Assembly: GCA_026929865.2 (NCBI GenBank)
Contig: CM049397.1
Location: 2,462,501 to 2,526,500, forward strand
Direction of reading: 5' to 3'
Length of the DNA stretch: 64,000 nt
From: Hyperoplus lanceolatus
Lineage: Eukaryota; Chordata; Actinopteri; Uranoscopiformes; Ammodytidae
The stretch's first letter is position 1; every line of letters starts with the position of its first letter. This document shows, piece by piece, positions 49,801 through 61,610 of the stretch. Under the pieces are notes generated by a model. It made no database searches. It saw nothing but the letters and a program-made list of their open reading frames with translations, and was not told the DNA's origin. The position numbers were made by a program, and so were the translations under genes.

Positions 49801-52800
49801 TTGGTAGTGAGAGAGAGAGATGGAATAATGGAGTCCACACATAGCAGGAGAAGAGTCATACAGCAAGGTGATGTCACTGCTTTACAGCCATTTCTGGCCA
49901 ATGGAGAAGAAGGACAGTCAGCTGTGTTGAAAGGTGTGAAGTCAAAAACATAGCCTGGTGGCTTCCTCCAGGGAGGAGAACGTTTGACAAACATTTTATG
50001 TTCTTTGAGTCAATAAAAGTTTGGTCACTTTAAAAAAAAAAAGTCTCAATGAATGAACACTGGACAAATCTACCACACATATGCCTCGTTTCCACCGAGT
50101 AGAGCGGGTCAGATCGGAGCGGTTCGGTCCGGGTAGTTTGGCTTCTCATTTGCCAAAAGTTGGGTAGGGTACGGTTTAAGCGCACCTAACCGCTCTGAGC
50201 CGCTCCTAATCTCAGTACTCCTCCATAGGGGTACTAGCCGCCTGAAAGGGTGCCGAAAAGGCGGAGCTACACACTGCCGTCATTTGATTGGTCAAAAGAA
50301 TCATTTCCGCCATGTGTAGTCATCTCACCGTCTCTGTGTGTTTACGCCATAAATAGTAGTAAATACACGCTCACAATAACACGGGGAATAAATAAAGAAG
50401 CGGCTTGTTTGACCAAGCAAAAACGAGAGACCGATTGCTTGACCACAGTTGGTAGAAAGAATCATTTCCGCCGTGTGTAGTCACCTCGGCTAGAGTGAAG
50501 AGAGTCGTTGTGTTTTGGCGAAAATGTGAGCGCAGCACTGGTTATTGTGTGGTGTTTTTCCTCGTCATTAAATTAATCAGTTGGCTACACTGTGTCCCAC
50601 TGCTACGATGTCACGTATCAGTTGCACCAGCCGTCTCTGCTCACAACAACACGGGGGGAATAAATAAAGAAGCGGCTGGTTTGACCAAGCAAAAACGAGA
50701 GACCGCTGGCTTGACCACAGTGGTTCCACAGCCCGATAGTTTCACCCACATTCTGGCGTCGGCTATTGCAGTCCAGCCTAAACCCCGCCCTGCCAGTAAG
50801 GGTAGGGTCGGCGGTGGAAACACCACCGAGATTCTTAAAAGTGAGCTGTCCCACTCTGAGCCACTCCGACCCGACCCGCTCTACTCGGTGGAAACGAGGA
50901 ACTAGTAACACCTGTCTCATGACACACATCATCACGTCACCTGCTCCATGTTGAGGTCTTTTATATACTATCTATGGTTGAGGTCCAGACACAGCCCAAT
51001 GCTAACCCTGTTAAATGTCTGCTGTGAGCAGTTGTTGCTCTTGTTCATTTACTGTGTCTGTCTTGTTTGGTCTAACTGTCAGTACTTGAGTCAGAGGGAG
51101 TCCAACGCCTCTTCCTGAACCAGTTGATAGACGTGGCCCGGACATGGCACCGTAAGGTCCCCGAGCTCCTCCTTCCCAGCTCCTCCCCCTCTCCTCTCCT
51201 CCACTGCTCCGTTCACGCCATCAAGAACACCAGGAGGAAGATGGAGGACAAACATTTGGCTCAAGGTGGAGCACTTCAACTGCCTAGTTCTTTGTGATTA
51301 TCACTGAGCTGATCACTGATGGTTTGCGTTTCCACTGTCAAAAGTTGGGGAAGAGTACCAACATAAGTAAGCCGAGCTTCACCTATTTTTGTCACCCTTT
51401 GTCTGGGGGTGCCAAGTGGTCCCAAAAAGGGGTGGAGCTACACACTGCAGTCCTTTGATTGGTTGACAGAATCATTTCTCAGAATCATAACCTCGACAAG
51501 AGTACAGAGTCTTGAGTTTAGAGAAAACACAAGACTCTTTGTTTATGGTGTGGTGTTGTTCCTTTTCATTGGATACATCAGCGGACTACACTGTGTCCTG
51601 CTGCTATGATGTCACCATAGTTAAGAAGCTGCTGAGACCAGCGCAGTTCATAGACTCTGACCCATAGACTGTACACTGACCACTATAACGCAAGCCAGAT
51701 CTAGGGTTAGGTAGGTCAAGGTCACTTTTATTTATATAGCACCTTATAAGAACCTAAATTCACCAAAGTGCTTTACATTAAATACATAAATTAACCCATT
51801 GATGACGGCTGCTGCGCGATGCCACATTGGCTCTCCTGCCTGATGCTGCATCGCGCAGCATTATTACTTTATCTAATTTTCATGGCATTCCCAGCATAGA
51901 TTGCACTGTCATTGGTTCAAATACACATCAGGTGGTTTTTGTTGATTTTTTTAAGACCACGTAACCACCCAAAAGTTGTGTGGTTTGCCGAAAATCACGT
52001 CAATCAAAAAAATAAAAAATAAAAAAATAAAACAAAATAATAAAAAAAATACGCCGGCTATGTCGGCGACGGAACAGTTAGTGGCGTTTGGTGCGCAGAA
52101 TCAAGGTCTACTATACACTACTGACGAAAATCACACAACACATTGCATCTATTTATTAACAATATTTGATAATTTTCTAATTCATCTAATTTTGACGATT
52201 TTTAGAAATATTTGTTGGTTTGTAAGCGCTAAGGGAGCATGTTTAAATAAAACCTGTGAACCTTAACTTTTAAATGTATTTTATTTCATGTTTCTATGTG
52301 CTACACAGGCTTAGATATTAAGGTTTTGGTAGACTTGACAATCCGTACTATTTTTTCAGAAAACCCTCAGGCATTAAGGACATGCATCCTAGATTGCCAT
52401 AGTCATCAATGGGTTAAAATACAACAGCACACATTAAAAAACACTTACAGCAATGACACAAAACAATTCATGACACAAAACAATTCAACAATTACTGTGT
52501 TGACCCCAACCAAACTGTGCTTAAAGGTTCAGTAAGCAGAATGGTCAGTTTAGCTAACTTCCTGCAGTTAGCAGTCCCCTCCCTCGTCCCCACGTCACCA
52601 CATTAATGCACTGCAGTCTTCAAGCAGCGAGTTATCTAGCATCATCTCAGATCATCTCAGATCATCTCAGAAGTGTGATCAGACATGATTTAAAAACTAT
52701 CAAAACAGACATTGGGAAGGTGTTTTACCTGCTGTACCATACACATTCACCCATCTGTCGCTCTGCACGTGCACCGTGCACTTGAGACGGGTGCCGGTTT

Positions 52801-53275
52801 GTAGCATTCTCTCTTCTGATTGGTTATCAGTATTGGGATCCCCAAAAAGTTTATTTGCCGATTACATGCAGAACGAGTGACTGAGAGATCGGCTTTATGA
52901 AACGTGCACACTATATAAGTGATCACTGTATGAATAAAGAGCGATTTTAACACTTATATTAACATAAATAAATCGCTTACTTCACCTTTAACCAAACTAG
53001 TGTGCATTATATGATGTATTTATCTTTCTCTCTCTGTCCCTTGATGCAGGAGGGAGAGCACTGTGCATACTACGCTGTGTTTGACGGCCATGGAGGGCTG
53101 GACGCTGCCACCTACGCTGCCACTCACCTGCATGTGTGTCTGAGTAAACAGAGTACACTGCACAGCGATGCAGCAAGCGCCTTCAAAGACGCATTCAGGC
53201 ACACTGATGAGATGTTCAGAGGCAAGGCCAGGAGAGAGGTACTGGAGCAGCCCCACATGCACACAGATCAAACTG

Positions 53276-53327
<52 letters not shown>

Positions 53328-55968
53328 TCATTCAGATTACATTTAATGAAAGACAATGCAGGTGAATAGGGTTACATTTTGAACTTAGGGGCACTTTACA
53401 CGACAACACGAAACGGTGCATACGCGAAAATATTTTCCCGGTTGCACTATTTCATGTACATGAAAACAGCAAACGCAGGCATGAAACCGCAAGTTTTTGA
53501 GATCAACTCCCAGGGAGGATTTTTTGGAAAACACAACGGTTTTGGTTTCTTGTTAACACCGAAACCATTTTCCCTGGTAACGCTGACGTCACGGCTCCAC
53601 TTCACGTATGCATAGTCTATAACATTTGCTGTCAAAATACCCACACGCGAGTTATAAAGTTAGAAGACAACATAACATGCAAGGTGTCTCCGCGGCACCA
53701 TCACTGTGATCAGCGGAGAGTGTCGTGTAGGGCTCAAATATAACACTCGCCAATTTAGTCTAAGCGATTAGTAAGTTATTGAGACCACCCGCCACTTTTT
53801 CTGGGGAAAGATTCGTGCTCTGCCGGTTTTTCTAGCAAAATAAACGTGTGTAGCTTCTATATGCCAGGGACACGGCTCTCTCTATATTAAAAAACACTAT
53901 CCATAGTTAAGAGCTATCATTTGTCTCACTTTACCCCACTGCCACAATTTGAGAAAAAACTACCTCTCTCAGCAAATCAAGCTAATCTTCAGTTATCATC
54001 ATCACATGGTTTCATATGTTGGTAGTTCATCAACATGTATGATAGAAGTTTTTCTACCTGAATCAATTTGCTTTGGCACGACAGTTGATTAAGTTGACAG
54101 CAAGAAAATGTACTTTTACATGCAAAAAATACATTTTTGTGAAAAAAGAAATGCTTACAACATCACCAGGAGGTCCTCTCTTTCATGGCCAAGGGGAAAT
54201 GAGAGGGGCTTGAAAACATACATCTCACATGACCAAAAATGTGTTCCATTGCCTAGATACAGGGGGTGTCTCACGTTCCCCCGTTCTCCCCTATAGATGC
54301 TGGCTAAAGCCAGCATTAACATTTTTATTCAATTTTGTGCAACATATTGGTGTCATATTTTGGATACAGCTAGGGTTGCAAAATTCCGGGAATTTTCAAA
54401 CTTTCCATGGGAATTAACGGGAATATTGGGAATTGACGGGAATAAACGGGAATTTACTAAATTTGAAGCAAACCAAATGCACTAAATCCTTCTAACTGTG
54501 TTATTTCAGTCCAGGCAAACGTTCTAGACAGTAAAAAGCAGTGTTTTCAACTAAGTTTTAATATATTTATGAACATTTAATTTCAAATCATATTTTTTTC
54601 TAAAGTTTATTGAGACACCCAACTTGATATCATATATTGATTTCTACTAGACCAGGTTTACAGAGGCTTGAAAAGTGATTTTAAATATAGTTGGGGAAAA
54701 ATATATTTGAGCAAAATCTTGACTAAAACAACCTGAATTCATGCAAGTACACTTGGCAAATTGCACATAGCACACATCTTACTGCAGGGGTACTGAGGCC
54801 ACGCCCCCTACATGCACTGTGCATTCCTCAGTCACATGGCATTTTACTTAATTTATTGAATGAGTGGGGTCAGAAAGATGTGTTATATTTTACACAACAT
54901 TCATATTTTTGCTGTTCAGTGAAATTATTGATTGTTCATAAAATAATCAAAACTTGATAAAGTTCTACTTACAAATAAATCTGTTCCAATGTAATTTTTT
55001 TTTTATTGTATTAGTTTGCATGGATGTCTGTCTGCCTATGAAAAAACATAATGTTTATGTGTTTAGATTTGTTTGGATATGAAAAAAAAAATCTTTTAAA
55101 TGACCACCATTTAGTTAATTCCTATAATTCCCAATTTTGAATATTCCCAAAATTCCCGAGCGAAAGTTTCCGGAAAGTTTCCAGAAATTTTACCGGTAAC
55201 TTTCCACCCCTTTGCAACCCTAGATACAGCCTTTATTCATTTTATAAATTGAAAAATGCTATAGAAAGGACTTAAAGTGCCTTTTAGGCATGTTTTCAAG
55301 AACACACTTTATCATAAATCAGACAATTGTCAACACATGAACAAATCCTTCTGTAATAACCTTCAGAATAGTGCTGAGAATGATTATGGAAAGTTTGGTT
55401 GATGTAAGTGCTTTAGATGTTTAGATTATTGGTTCAGAGTATTGAAAAAATAAAACTCATGTTGACCGATAAAGATGGTTGTATAGGAGAAATATACTGA
55501 CGCAAACATACAAGGTTTAGTCAAATAAACACCTGAATGTACATTTTGGAATTTTTTATTTATTCTAGTATGACAGAAGACAAAAGCCCCTTTTACACAG
55601 AGATTGCGGCATATTGACGGAACAACATCACTCCAAAATGCCGGCTTTGCTTACTTCTGTGTTATTTACACAGAACCAAGCAACGCCGGCCTGCTGGCGC
55701 ATCAGTAGCTCCTTATACACAGCGCTCCGGAATGAAAGAGGTGCTTGTAAACAGCGTCAGGTGTGACGTAAACATTTAGCGCCGCGCCGGTCAGCTGCTT
55801 TACAACAACAACACTGGCCGGTGAATTGAGAGCAGAAGTGCTGGAGCTTGCAGTAAGAGGGCCGTATTTTACTGTCCCCACGATGTGCCAGTTGATCTCG
55901 CTACGCGCTGAGTCCAACATCACTGGGACTGTTAACCAAACTGAGAAAATCAATCCGCTCACTGCTTC

Positions 55969-55999
<31 letters not shown>

Positions 56000-58900
56000 T
56001 GTGTGACAGGTTGACTGTGAGCGAGTCTCTTTGTGAGTCTCTATGCCAATCAGACATACACAAACACATACACACAGTGTGTGAAGTCACGTTACTGTAG
56101 GCAGAAATAAAGTGTGGACGCTCAGTCTTAGGATAATAATAGCGGCGGCGATCCGGTCGCAGCCTAGCTTAGCCTAGCCTAGCTTTCCCATTGTACAACT
56201 TTCCCTGAGCAGAAATAGACTCATAAACTCTGCAAAATGAAGCTCGGGGGTTTGGATTGAGCAACGGACCTTATGATCAGATAGATTATATGCCGTTCCT
56301 TTTATTTGGTGATTTTTACGGGACATCAGGCCGCCGTGATTAATGTTAAACACACGTCCTTCAACTGCTAACATGGTCGCATGTTTAGAACGTAGCTATG
56401 GAACGTCAAACGCCTCCCTGTTCCGCAACAACAAGCTGGAGCATTTAAACAGAGAGGCGGAACTGATTGTGTCGGCAATCTTACTACCCCCCGAGGTAGT
56501 AAAATTCCCGGAACAATCTCTCGCACCTTTCTTCCCTCGTTCCGCAACTGTCGCATTTATACAGCAGGGTGGAGGGCCGAAATTCCGGCATATTCCCGAC
56601 TTTCACTGGCTGTGTAAAAGGGGCTACTGCTTTGCCTGTAGTCACGTTTAACGATGCATTCTAACCTCAGAGTAGGAAAATATTATGAAAATATGTTTGA
56701 ATTAATCATTTAATCAATTATTTTGGCTTTACATGATGGATTACCACTGGATTCAAATGTTGTGTATTTTGTGTGTGTGTGTGTTGTGTGTGTGTATCTG
56801 TCTGTGTGTGTGTGTGTGTGGGGGGTGGGGGTCAGCGCCTGCGTAGTGGTACTACTGGAGTGGCCGTGCTGATCCAGGGTCAGCAGCTGACTGTGGCCTG
56901 GTTGGGAGACTCTCAGGTTCTACTGGTCAGACAGGGACAAGCTGTAACCCTGATGGAGCCTCACAAACCAGACAGAGAGGTAGGGTTGGCATGCACACAC
57001 ACAAGCGCAACAAACATTATCCCACACATATTCGCACAGACACATGCAAAAGCACACACGTATGCACACACACACTAGATTGGGGCGACTGTGGCTCAGG
57101 TGGTAGAGCGGGTCCGCCAGTGATCGGAGGGTTGGAGGTTCGATCCCTGCCCTGCCACCTGTGTCATGGTTGATGTGTCCTTGGGCAAGACACTTCACCC
57201 ACCTTGCCTTTTGAAAATGTAGATAGTTAGCCTGCTATCCGTGTATGTGTGTGTGAATGGTAATGTGGGAATGGGAACAGGTCTCCCTTGTAAAAGAGTC
57301 TCCGGTCTCAATGGGATTTACCTGTATAAATAAAAGTAAAAAAAAAAAAGATTTGCCTTGAGATCAGGTGTGGTTGTAGATTTGTAGCCATTTATACAAC
57401 AGAAGTAAGCATGTAAGAAGATTGTAAAGGCAATGACAGCAATAACTTGACTGACTGAAGACTGCTGTGTCACAGAGTTAGATTTCATCCTCTGTCTTCC
57501 CCGAACACACTGTGGGTCAACATGGTGGAGTTGACATGGTTGATAGATGTGGATTTCAAAGCCCTCCAACACTCAATAAGACTCCAACAGGACTGGTAAA
57601 ATGCATGTAAACACGTTGATCCAATCCATTTCGCACACAAGTCGGAACATTAACGGACAAGCAAAGTCAGATAAGAACACCTAGATAACTGGTTCATAGT
57701 CGGCATTCTACCTGCATGTATACAGGGATCGCATATCGGAGTTTTGCGCTTGCTCGAGAATTCCTGCCGCGGATTTGACAAGGAAGTGGAAGGAGACATT
57801 ATTATACTATAATATATAATAGTGTTGTTGCCGGAAAGGAACCGGACGTGGCTCTATAACCATGTGTTGATAGGGCTACAGCGCCACCTAGTGTAGCGGA
57901 GTCAGCCATGCTCCAGCCTTTTATCGAATCTTTGAAAGGCCATGTATACTCAGACAAGTGACGCGGTCCGTTCGAGTGACAAATTCGGTATAAACTCACC
58001 GGCCACTTTATTAGGTACACCTGTTCAATGGCTTATAAAAACAAAAAGCTGATCAGCCAATCACATGGCAGCAATGTAATGCATTTAGACGTGGTCAAGA
58101 CAATGTACTGAAGTCAAACCGACCATCAGAATAGGGAAGAAAGGGGGTTTAAGTGACTTTGGACATGGCATGGTTGATGGTGCACGGCAGGATGGATCCA
58201 TACGTTCATGTTGTTTATGCCAAATTCTGGCACCCGGTGGGGTCTTCTGTTGCTGTAGCCCATTTGCTTGAAGGTTGGTCATGTTGTGCGTTCAGAGATG
58301 GTATTCTGCATACCCTGGTTGTAACGAGTGGTTATTTGAGTTACTGTTGCCTATCTATAATCTCGAACCAGTCTGCCCATCCTCCACTGACCTCTGACTT
58401 CAACAAGGCCTTTTACGTCCACACAACTGCCTCTCACTGGATATTTTTCTTTTTCGGACCATTCTCTGTAAGCCCTAGAGATGGTTTAGAGTGAAAATCC
58501 CAGTAGATCAGCAGTTTCTGAAATACTCATACCAGCCCTCCTGGCACCCTCAACATTGCCATGTTCAAAGTCACTTAAAACCCCTTTCTTCCCCATTCTG
58601 ATTCTCGGTTTCCTCAATAAGTTGTCCCGTCCAGGTCTACATGCCTAAATGCATTGAGTTGCTGACATGTGTGACATGTGGCTGATTAGTTATATGCAGT
58701 GTTGTGGCAATAACGCCGTTTAAAATAACGGTGTTAGGCAACGCCGTTCTTTTTTCAGCAACGGGGTAATCTAACTAATTACTTTTTTCGTCGTTACAAC
58801 GCCGTTATCGTTACTGAACGTTAAATGTGGTGCGTTACTATGACTTGATTGAATAAACTGTGTAATCCGAACGCACCCCTGGCTCCATACTACACCTAAC

Positions 58901-60487
58901 TGCTAGTGAGGACACCGGTGTGTTTTAAGTTGTGTTTTATTCAGTGTGGGTGACATTATAACTGTCAGTTAGCGCCATCACGTCAGTCAGCCGGAGCGCC
59001 TGTTTAGTGAAGTTTCTTTTTCTTTCTCTCTCTGTTGTGTGAGCGTGCACGTTGCCGCAGTAACCACCTATCAATCCACGGTTGAAACGTGCTCTCCCTG
59101 AGTTTGTTTGCATCGCCCTTGTGAGTAAGTGCATGGAGTTTCCCGATCTCTATAAATTATAATTTATGCACGTTATTAAACAGCCGCGATTCGCCGGTTG
59201 CAACAGCTGTTTAGCATGTCATCACAAGCCGAATATTTTTGCAGAAGTGTTTTGACTACCAGTTAAGAATTGGAACAGGCCAAATACAAGGCCACTTCAC
59301 ACTTTATACACTTGGCATTGTCACAGAGAAACTGAACTGTGTGAACTGATCTTAAAAGCTGAAGCAATTACATTAAAATTGATTGTGTATTGGACTGCAG
59401 ATTCTTAAAAAAAAAAAAAAAAAAATGTATGTGTATGTATGTGTATATATGTGTATATATATATATGTGTATATATGTATGTATGTATATATATATATAT
59501 AGCTATATATAAAAAAAAAAATGTTTTTTGTTTTATTTTTATTTTCTGTAACAGTAACTGTGTATCTGAATTCGAATTTGATGAAAATGGGGGCGGTACC
59601 TGATAAGCCTTTGGCTTCTTCCGTCTCCCTTCGGACAACACAAAGTATGATGTATGAATATTTTCAAGAGAAAATTGTGTATTGTGTGGAATTGTCCGAA
59701 AGAATAATAAATAAATAAATAAATAAATATTGCTACTGTTATTTTCCTGGGATCTGTGTGCTGCTGTGCATCTTAAAGAAGGAAATAAACATAGGATAAA
59801 TCCTTACTCCTCCTCATCGACTCGTGCTTCATAGTCTGACGTTTTTGGCCTTAAGTGGTGTTTTAGCCGACACCCCTGAAATGAATCCAGTGATATAGCA
59901 GATCAGCACGGTACATTCAGCAGTTTCCTCGACTACTTTTGTTGAGAACAAACTACTTGATAAACCTCTTGCTGTCTGTTGATGTGCAATACATATTGAA
60001 AGTTATGTAGCCTACAAGTAGGCCTACCTGTCTGTTCTACTCATTTCAGCTGACTTGTGAAAACTGCTCAGAAAAATCAAATTTTATTTTTTTTACAGTA
60101 GGCTAACGCAAATAGTTACTTTCCCTGGTAACTAGTTACTTCTATTATAAAGTAATTCAGTTACTTTTTGGAACAAGTAGTGAGTTACTATAACTAATTA
60201 CTTTTTTAAAGTAACGTTTCCAACCCTGGTTATATGTGTTAACAAGAAAATGAACCGCTGTACCTAATAAAGTGGCCGGTGAGTGTATGTCTTAATCCAA
60301 TCTAGCTGTCCCATGGAAACACACTGATTGAGGCATGAACATGGTCACTGCACATGTCCAGATAGAATGACCCTCCCTCTGTCTGTCCTCCAGGATGAGA
60401 AGCAGAGGATTGAGGACCTGGGTGGCTGTGTCACCTTCATGGGCTGCTGGCGTGTTAATGGCACCTACGCTGTGTCCAGAGCTATAG
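43732..60487 (+). CDS. ppm1f: PP2C-family phosphatase PPM1F (POPX2/CaMKP), 3' end outside window
   Basis: Metal-dependent Ser/Thr phosphatase; family members act on CaMKII and PAK. Coding exons: 43732-43892, 48310-48434, 51083 to about 51265-51293 (end uncertain), 53050-53238, 56836-56979, 60394-60487. The first two encode the acidic N-terminal region (ending [20 protein letters not shown], like human APPPLAAALAHEAVSQLL). The third has [14 protein letters not shown]. The fourth has AVFDGHGG with the metal-binding Asp. The fifth has SGTTG and [10 protein letters not shown]. The sixth has [11 protein letters not shown] and [14 protein letters not shown]. The distal catalytic part (DVFQKPYVSG, DGxxD, DNIT motifs) is not in the window. 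Oddity: the conserved FNxLFG segment after exon 3 is in another frame. Gene order after TOP3B matches human 22q11. Confidence 0.93.
43922..44235 (+). repeat. fish interspersed repeat, unoccupied copy of the MITE target
   Basis: Contains tttagctgacgcttttatcc and aagcgacttccattaagtgc, widespread words in fish genomes. It aligns to 8616-8675 plus 7345-7493 on the other strand with the MITE absent. Confidence 0.75.
44254..46275. mobile_element. MITE-like element containing a satellite array
   Basis: Ends ccccgtttccacttg and the complement of caggtggaaacaggg are inverted, with gtgatctgatcac / gtgatcagaat further in. The interior carries a 170-bp tandem array. Confidence 0.5.
44427..45100 (+). repeat. 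four-copy tandem array, 169-170 bp period
   Basis: Units start ctcatattttcaat at about 44428, 44598, 44767 and 44937. Shared words include cttgtgtgacctcatggg and cttttaaattgaatccaaaa. The last unit is more diverged. Confidence 0.9.
46865..47060 (+). repeat. interspersed repeat shared with 31010-31235
   Basis: See the shared words there; same orientation. Confidence 0.6.
47367..47530 (+). repeat. interspersed repeat shared with 6775-6990 and 60955-61140
   Basis: ggtggcgtcagtcattctgg, agtgaatatctcctcgcgat and aatacacagcctaggctctg words. Confidence 0.55.
47984..48105. mobile_element. short palindromic MITE
   Basis: ggccagtttcacagacatgg...agcctagtcctggactaaa is followed within 30 bp by its reverse complement, giving one roughly 120-bp hairpin. 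Confidence 0.8.
48310..48434 (+). CDS. ppm1f: PPM1F coding exon 2 (residues 54-95)
   Basis: Encodes [20 protein letters not shown] and an acidic stretch (EDNQEEAEP). Acceptor tctttag, donor GTGAGT. Corresponds to the human region before the acidic run. Confidence 0.9.
48435..49648 (+). mobile_element. PPM1F intron 2 with pogo/CENP-B-like transposon remnant
   Basis: Frame 49158-49290 reads [20 protein letters not shown] then [11 protein letters not shown], like the segment after the DDE core in pogo/jerky transposases (from recall of the family). The right end cccgttctcccctat (to 49640) matches the TIR type at 21137-22326; the left end is not resolved. Confidence 0.45.
50084..50899. mobile_element. 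MITE with 27-bp perfect terminal inverted repeats
   Basis: Starts cctcgtttccaccgagtaga and ends with the exact complement, tctactcggtggaaacgagg. 816 bp, no transposase; internally duplicated (caagcaaaaacgagagaccg occurs twice). Confidence 0.8.
51083..51265 (+). CDS. ppm1f: PPM1F coding exon 3, 3' boundary unresolved
   Basis: Encodes [20 protein letters not shown], then [17 protein letters not shown], matching the human sequence just before the catalytic FDGHGG. After HLA the expected L-x-x-FN-x-LFGL appears as [13 protein letters not shown], but in the +2 frame (51261-51299). Neither donor tried (GTGGAG at 51266, GTGATT at 51294) gives the phase 0 needed by the next exon. An indel in the assembly or allele, or a mini-exon that I missed, would explain it. 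Confidence 0.75.
51310..51720. repeat. diverged relative of the 50084 and 24995 MITEs
   Basis: gcgtttccactgtcaaaagt, gtggagctacacactgcagt and ccagatctagggtta words are shared with the other copies. Confidence 0.5.
51722..52520. other. PPM1F intron 3 with interspersed-repeat tail words
   Basis: 51722-51785 has tttatttatatagcacctta and caaagtgctttacat, a non-LTR/SINE tail signature. The rest is AT-rich and unassigned. Confidence 0.4.
52525..52987 (+). mobile_element. TTAA-flanked MITE
   Basis: Ends AGGTTCAGTAAGC and the complement of gcttacttcacct, each next to TTAA (52521-52524, 52988-52991). A related copy is at 16430-16800. Confidence 0.7.
53050..53238 (+). CDS. ppm1f: PPM1F catalytic exon with FDGHGG
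   Basis: 63 codons, phase 0 both ends: [20 protein letters not shown], then [12 protein letters not shown] and [16 protein letters not shown]. The Asp of DGHGG coordinates catalytic Mn/Mg in PP2C enzymes. Donor GTACTG. Confidence 0.95.
53279..53324. repeat. (CA)n microsatellite after PPM1F FDGHGG exon
   Basis: About 23 CA units starting 40 bp after the donor. Confidence 0.97.
53325..54362. other. PPM1F intron; possible further pogo-type end
   Basis: cactttaccccactgccaca near 53930 and cccgttctcccctatagatg near 54280 resemble the 'taggggaga' element ends, inverted. Boundaries are not supported. Confidence 0.35.
54371..55222. mobile_element. non-autonomous hAT element with perfect 8-bp TSD
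   Basis: Starts tagggttgcaaaattccggg and ends cccctttgcaaccct-a, inverted. Flanked by gatacagc on both sides (54363-54370, 55223-55230). 852 bp, AT-rich interior without a transposase. Confidence 0.9.
55585..56625. mobile_element. MITE with 16-bp terminal inverted repeats
   Basis: agccccttttacacag at left and ctgtgtaaaaggggct at right are exact complements. Internal words also pair (gcggcatattgacggaac / attccggcatattcc). No matching target duplication seen; superfamily unresolved. Confidence 0.7.
56836..56979 (+). CDS. ppm1f: PPM1F catalytic exon with SGTTG and WLGDSQ
   Basis: 48 codons, phase 0: [35 protein letters not shown] and [10 protein letters not shown]. The acceptor follows a TG/G-rich tract (about 56770-56835) rather than a pyrimidine tract. 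Confidence 0.94.
57082..57330 (+). repeat. tRNA-derived SINE
   Basis: ggggcgactgtggctcaggt, gaggttcgatccctgccc B-box, and cttgggcaagacacttcacc body; same family as 31629-31970. Confidence 0.85.
57331..57988. other. PPM1F intron sequence, nothing recognised
   Basis: No repeat boundary or coding signal supported. Confidence 0.4.
57989..60287. mobile_element. DNA element with ACTTTATTAGGTACAC ends, split by a hAT
   Basis: Left cggccactttattaggtaca and right gtacctaataaagtggccgg are inverted. The element is interrupted at 58697-60228. A fragment of the same family is at 17985-18103. The end words are very common in fish genomes (from recall). Confidence 0.75.
58697..60228. mobile_element. non-autonomous hAT nested in the 57989 element
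   Basis: Ends cagtgttgtggcaataacgc and the complement of acgtttccaaccctg; exact 8-bp duplication gttatatg at 58689-58696 and 60229-60236. No transposase seen. Carries a TA/TG microsatellite (59425-59510). Confidence 0.9.
60394..60487 (+). CDS. ppm1f: PPM1F exon with [11 protein letters not shown] and RAIG
   Basis: Encodes [20 protein letters not shown] then [12 protein letters not shown] and ends one base into the next codon at donor GTAAGT. It is the last PPM1F exon visible; the remaining 3.5 kb of the window is intron and transposon. Confidence 0.95.
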
Positions 60488-61143
60488 GTAAGTCAATCAC
60501 ATCCTTCAACTAAAAGCACTAGCTAAATGAAATTAGCCTGCTTAAATTGTACAACCATGTCAGTGCATATTTAGTGAGCGCTATCGGTTTGCTTTCCCTG
60601 AGAACAAGGCAGAGTAGTTCTGGCGTTTTTATCACACTTGGTCAGGTTTCCCTACACAAGCCAGAATGAGTCAATGAGAGTGCAAGGCGCCATCTACTGG
60701 TCAACTTTGCTATAGCATGATGTTAAATGTTATATAGATGAAAAATAATATAGGCGTCTAAGTTCTAACCATAGACTTAAAATACACATTTTATATGGTC
60801 CTAGATCAGTGTTAAATCAAACTTCAATAACATATTTGTCTTTACTGTTTCACTGCTTATGTTGATCTCTGTTCTTCACCCTCATTGTATGGTTTCCTCT
60901 GCTGACCACAGACATGTTCTGCAGGAGCCTTGCTCCCTAACTGCTTAATAAACCTTAGGTGGAGTCGGCTATTCTGGAGAAGAGTCAAAATCTCTTTTTG
61001 TCAAAATCGGTCAATATCTCCTCACGATCCCCTACCTGTATGGACCGCGTGTGCGCTGGAAAAACAACTGCTGTTAATACACAGCCTAGGCTTTATAAAA
61101 TCAGTACAGACAGGTGTACTGTCTGTAGCGTACTGTGAGGAGA
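60488..61143. other. PPM1F intron after the RAIG exon, with shared repeat at 60955-61140
   Basis: The later part carries the 'ggagtcggctattctggaga ... cacagcctaggct' repeat seen at 6775 and 47367. The next PPM1F exon is not present here. Confidence 0.5.
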
Positions 61144-61610
61144 TACCGTCATATGAAAAAGTTTGGGAACCCCTCTCAGCCGGCATTATAATTGACTCTG
61201 CTTTCACAAAAAAAAGATAAAAGTGGTATGTCTTTAATTTACCAGGAACAGCTAAATACTGGGATGTTTTCCAAACAAAGATTTTTTGAAAAGCAGAATT
61301 TAGTTTTATGAAAAAAATAAAATGTGAAAAACTGGCTGTGCAAAAATATGGGATCCCTTGTGGTTTTGTTGATTGTAATGCCTGTAACAGCATGTACAAC
61401 TGATGACTTTAAACACAAAGTCGGTTGGATTATGTTGTTAAGCCTTGAACCTCATAGAAATGTCTGTTTAATCATGAGAACATGTATTTTAGGTGCCTAA
61501 ATGCAAGTTGCACATCTTTGACTCTCTGCTGAAGTGAGACAAAATGCGATCATCAAAACAGCTCCCAAAAGATCTGAAAAACAAAGATTGTTCATTGTCA
61601 TGGTTTAGGG

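Noticed and set aside
50495-50935. 136-codon + and 105-codon - frames
   Set aside because: Both fall inside the MITE at 50084-50899 and overlap on opposite strands.
55702-55962. 86-codon - strand frame as a small gene
   Set aside because: Lies inside a MITE with exact inverted ends; no recognisable domain.
58153-58494. 113-codon frame
   Set aside because: Part of the common ACTTTATTAGGTACAC-ended fish element; no protein family recognised.
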